This document shows positions 61,702 to 64,000 of a DNA stretch of 64,000 nt, piece by piece (positions within the stretch are counted from its first letter, which is position 1; each line of letters opens with the position of its first letter). The stretch covers positions 637,813 to 701,812 of the forward strand of contig NZ_JAHIAB010000001.1 in assembly GCF_018760365.1 (NCBI RefSeq). Reading direction: 5' to 3'. This stretch comes from Pseudooceanicola endophyticus (GTDB lineage Bacteria; Pseudomonadota; Alphaproteobacteria; Rhodobacterales; Rhodobacteraceae). Made by a program: the position numbers and the translations under genes. The notes beneath the pieces were generated by a model. That model had not been told where the DNA came from. It made no database searches and was given only the letters and a program-made list of their open reading frames with translations.

Positions 61702-62915
61702 CAGGTCAGGTGATCCCGCACCGCGTAGACGATCAGCGTGCCGATGCCCCAGAGCGCGCCCAGCACCGACAGGATCAGCAGCACGCTGAGCGCCCGGCGC
61801 GGATACATGGCCTGCTGCGCCACCATCGGCTGGCTGTAGACGGCCAGATAGCGCTGCTGGCGGTCGGCATCCATCCGCGCCTGCTCAAGCGAGCTGAGCG
61901 CGGAGGCATAGCTTTTCTCGGCGAAGGTCTTGTCGACCTCCAGCGTCTCGTATTCCGACAGCAGGTCCGACATCTTCTTGCCGTCCGGATCATCCGAGAT
62001 GCCGCCCGAGTAGTTGTCGATCTGCTGCTGGATCGAATCCTCCTGCCGCTTCAGCGCCTGCATCGAGGGGGCATTGGCATCCACGTTGCCCTCCAGCGCC
62101 GAGATCCGCGCGCGGATGTCCACCAGCTTGGACTGGAGCGAGCCCAGCAGCTCGATGTCGAGCTGGGCGCTGGCCGCCGGGTTGATGGAGCGCTCCTTCT
62201 CGCGGAAGGCACGCATCTGGGTCATCGACTCGCGCAGGCGATCCTCGGAACGCGACAGCTCGCCCTGGGCGAAGCGCAGCGCGTCCTGGCGGGCACTTTC
62301 CGACAGGTCGTTCACCAGGTCCTTCACATGCACAAGGATCGCCTTGGCGATGCGGTCCGCATCCCCGGGACTGAAGGCCTGGACCTCGAAGGTGATCATG
62401 CTGGAGGTGTTGTCGAAGGTGGTGCTGATCCGTCCGTCCCAGTACTGCACCACGTCCTCGATCGGCGCATCGGGATGCAGCCGCGACAGCGGATCGACCC
62501 CCTTGCCCTGGTAAAGCGCGGTCAGGTCCACGTCCTTTTCCAGAAGTTCCACCAGATCGCGGCTCTTGAGGTAGTGCAGGATGATGTAGCTGTCGGAGGT
62601 GGTAGAGCCCGCGCTGGCCAGCCCGGTCAGCGCCCCCAGCCCGTCCATCGACACGCCGCCGTCGATGCTGCGCACCGAGAAGCCGGCGGTCGAGACATAG
62701 CGGTCGGAGGCCACGAAGGCGTAATAGGCAGAGCCGATCAGCCCCGGGATCAGCACGCAGATCACGAAGGAGGCGGCCAGGTACATGCGCCGCCGCGCCT
62801 GCGGGCGGCGGGCGGATTTCTTGCCGGATCCCGGGGTCTTGGTCAGCTCGACCACGGTCGGGGCCGGCTTGGCCTCCTTCGGATCGGATTTGGGGGTTTC
62901 CTTGCTGTCAGCCAT
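61701..62915 (-). CDS. kpsE: Capsule export inner-membrane/periplasmic protein KpsE
   Basis: A 404-residue polysaccharide co-polymerase-like protein. It has a charged N-terminal cytoplasmic tail, a membrane span at about 43-68 (YLAASFVICVLIPGLIGSAY), a large periplasmic coiled-coil region (about 200-345, rich in Glu/Arg/Gln heptads), and a C-terminal span at about 378-398. It bridges the KpsMT exporter to an outer-membrane KpsD/Wza-type pore. It lies 6 bp after the kpsC stop. Confidence 0.92.
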   Translation of the reverse strand: MADSKETPKSDPKEAKPAPTVVELTKTPGSGKKSARRPQARRRMYLAASFVICVLIPGLIGSAYYAFVASDRYVSTAGFSVRSIDGGVSMDGLGALTGLASAGSTTSDSYIILHYLKSRDLVELLEKDVDLTALYQGKGVDPLSRLHPDAPIEDVVQYWDGRISTTFDNTSSMITFEVQAFSPGDADRIAKAILVHVKDLVNDLSESARQDALRFAQGELSRSEDRLRESMTQMRAFREKERSINPAASAQLDIELLGSLQSKLVDIRARISALEGNVDANAPSMQALKRQEDSIQQQIDNYSGGISDDPDGKKMSDLLSEYETLEVDKTFAEKSYASALSSLEQARMDADRQQRYLAVYSQPMVAQQAMYPRRALSVLLILSVLGALWGIGTLIVYAVRDHLT

Positions 62916-62921
62916 GGGATG

Positions 62922-64000
62922 TCACCCGTTCTTTTTCAGGCCAGAGGCGACCCAGAGCTGGAGGATGCGGCGCTTGCCGCGGCGCAGGAGGCCGGGACGC
63001 GACGGTCCCGCCTGCTTCCAGGCGACAAGCTCCTCGATGGCGCGCTCGGGGGTTGTGAAGTGTCCGCTCGTGCGGCTGATGTAGCGGGGATAGGTGATCA
63101 AGGCAACGGCGACCAGCTCCTCCAGCGTGCCGGGGCGGGTGCGGCGGGGATTGGGCAGCATGTCGGTGGTCAGCCCCCAGCCGGAATAGAAGGGCTGGCC
63201 GTAGCAGGTCACCGGCACGCCGCGCAGCAGCGCCTCGAACCCGATGAGGGAGGTCATCGTGTGCACCTCGTCCACCTGCCCCAGAAGCGAGACCGGATCG
63301 GCCTCGGTAAGCACCTCGTCGCAGTACTGTGCGGCCTCGCCCTCGCCCGCGCCCTGACGGCGCAGGCCGGCAACCACGTCGGGATGCGGCTTGTAAAGGA
63401 TATGCGCGCCCGGATTGGCGGCCCGCACCGCGCGCAGCAGCGCGATGTTGCCGCGCACCCCCGGCGCGCCGTATTTCAGCGAGGCATCGGCCTCCACCTG
63501 GCCGGGCACCAGGATCACCTTCAACAGCCCGCCGGGGCGGCGCCAGGGCGCGGCGCGCAGGTTGTACTTGGTCACCCCCGCCGCAACGATGCTGGCGCGC
63601 AGCGCCTGCGCCCGGGGCAGCAGCGCCGGGTCGGGGCCCGCCTGCATCAGCTCTTCCAGCCGCGAGGGGCGCGTGCTGTCATAGTAGATCCCGCGATCAT
63701 CCACGACCCAGGACAGCGGTCGCACCAGATCCGCCCCCAGCCCCGAAGAGCGCAGGAAGCCGTCCTCAAGCCGCAGGATCTTCACGTCCCGGGGCAGGCC
63801 CGGCGGCGTCTCGTTCCCCCAGAGCGCCAGAGTCGCACCCGCCGGCACCGCCTCGGGATCGCGCAGGAAGATCACCCGGGAGCCCTGAAGGAAATCGCGC
63901 AGCACCTCGCGCTTCCAGGGAGAGAAGCCGAGCGCATGGATCTCTTCGGGGAAGGCGCCGCGCAGGGCGCGCTGCAGCCCCATGCGGGCCACGGCGGCCT
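62922..64000 (-). CDS. kpsC: Capsule polysaccharide glycosyltransferase KpsC-like, truncated by window edge
   Basis: At least 356 residues are visible; the frame is open to the right edge, so the 5' part probably lies outside (full KpsC is about 675 residues with two similar halves). FLRSSGLGADLVRPLSWVVD, YKPHPDVVAGLR and HTMTSLIGFEALLRGVPVTC, with GQPFYSGWGL, are the KpsC/KpsS-type motifs of the beta-Kdo transferases that build the lipid-linked linker of group 2 capsules. It is the most upstream visible gene of the kpsC-E-M-T operon. Confidence 0.88.
   Translation of the reverse strand, partial: AAVARMGLQRALRGAFPEEIHALGFSPWKREVLRDFLQGSRVIFLRDPEAVPAGATLALWGNETPPGLPRDVKILRLEDGFLRSSGLGADLVRPLSWVVDDRGIYYDSTRPSRLEELMQAGPDPALLPRAQALRASIVAAGVTKYNLRAAPWRRPGGLLKVILVPGQVEADASLKYGAPGVRGNIALLRAVRAANPGAHILYKPHPDVVAGLRRQGAGEGEAAQYCDEVLTEADPVSLLGQVDEVHTMTSLIGFEALLRGVPVTCYGQPFYSGWGLTTDMLPNPRRTRPGTLEELVAVALITYPRYISRTSGHFTTPERAIEELVAWKQAGPSRPGLLRRGKRRILQLWVASGLKKNG

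Overview
The window looks like a chromosomal segment of a high-GC alphaproteobacterium, most likely a member of the Rhodobacterales (Rhodobacteraceae/Paracoccaceae). The evidence is the strong G/C third-position bias, a RegB/PrrB-type sensor with the GGxxNPF quinone motif, a GbpR-ChvE-GguAB sugar importer, a SmoEFGK-MtlK polyol operon, a monomeric isocitrate dehydrogenase and Rhodobacterales-style intergenic hairpin elements. No rRNA, tRNA, phage, transposase or CRISPR was seen. The genus is not resolvable by eye.

Layout. (1) 1-9401: a tightly packed, translationally coupled chemosensory operon: MCP fragment, triple-CheW scaffold, CheB, HEAT-repeat protein, CheR, CheY, CheA, STAS-like protein, second CheY and a membrane-anchored MCP-like protein. 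(2) 9402-9997: a gene-free stretch with two different short tandem repeats (a 6-mer x11.5 and a 7-mer x14.9). (3) 9998-15086: TetR regulator divergent from an RND efflux pair. (4) 15151-23006, minus strand: cydA-cydB-cydD-cydC-regB-regA, a bd-type (CIO-like) quinol oxidase with its assembly transporter and a redox two-component pair, fronted by a perfect 21-bp palindrome. (5) 23372-27153: HAD phosphatase, glpD, glpK. (6) 27150-40788: gbpR divergent from chvE-gguA-gguB and an eight-gene catabolic operon that appears to combine the non-phosphorylating L-arabinose route with the De Ley-Doudoroff D-galactose route. (7) 40907-45104: TRAP transporter operon, a possible LigB-like gene remnant and a LysR regulator. 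(8) 45315-52033: monomeric icd, a GntR-GNAT pair, a DEAD-box helicase, a small DksA/TraR zinc-finger protein and a HAD hydrolase. (9) 52035-58792: SorC-type regulator and the mannitol/sorbitol ABC importer with mannitol 2-dehydrogenase, preceded by two closely spaced dyad operators. (10) 59048-64000: CHAP-domain lipoprotein-like protein, small DMT-type membrane protein, and a minus-strand capsule export operon kpsC-kpsE-kpsM-kpsT running in from the right edge.

How it works together: the cell appears to be a versatile aerobe that senses through a non-flagellar-linked chemosensory array, keeps a high-affinity or cyanide-tolerant oxidase under redox control, and imports and oxidises sugars and polyols (arabinose, galactose, mannitol, glycerol-3-phosphate) into central metabolism. 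Most transport operons carry a dedicated regulator next door. The most unusual items are the chemosensory operon (triple CheW, HEAT and STAS partners, a CheZ-like D-x3-Q motif in the last MCP-like protein), the paired tandem repeats, the cyd-RegBA super-operon with its palindrome, and the merged arabinose/galactose operon.
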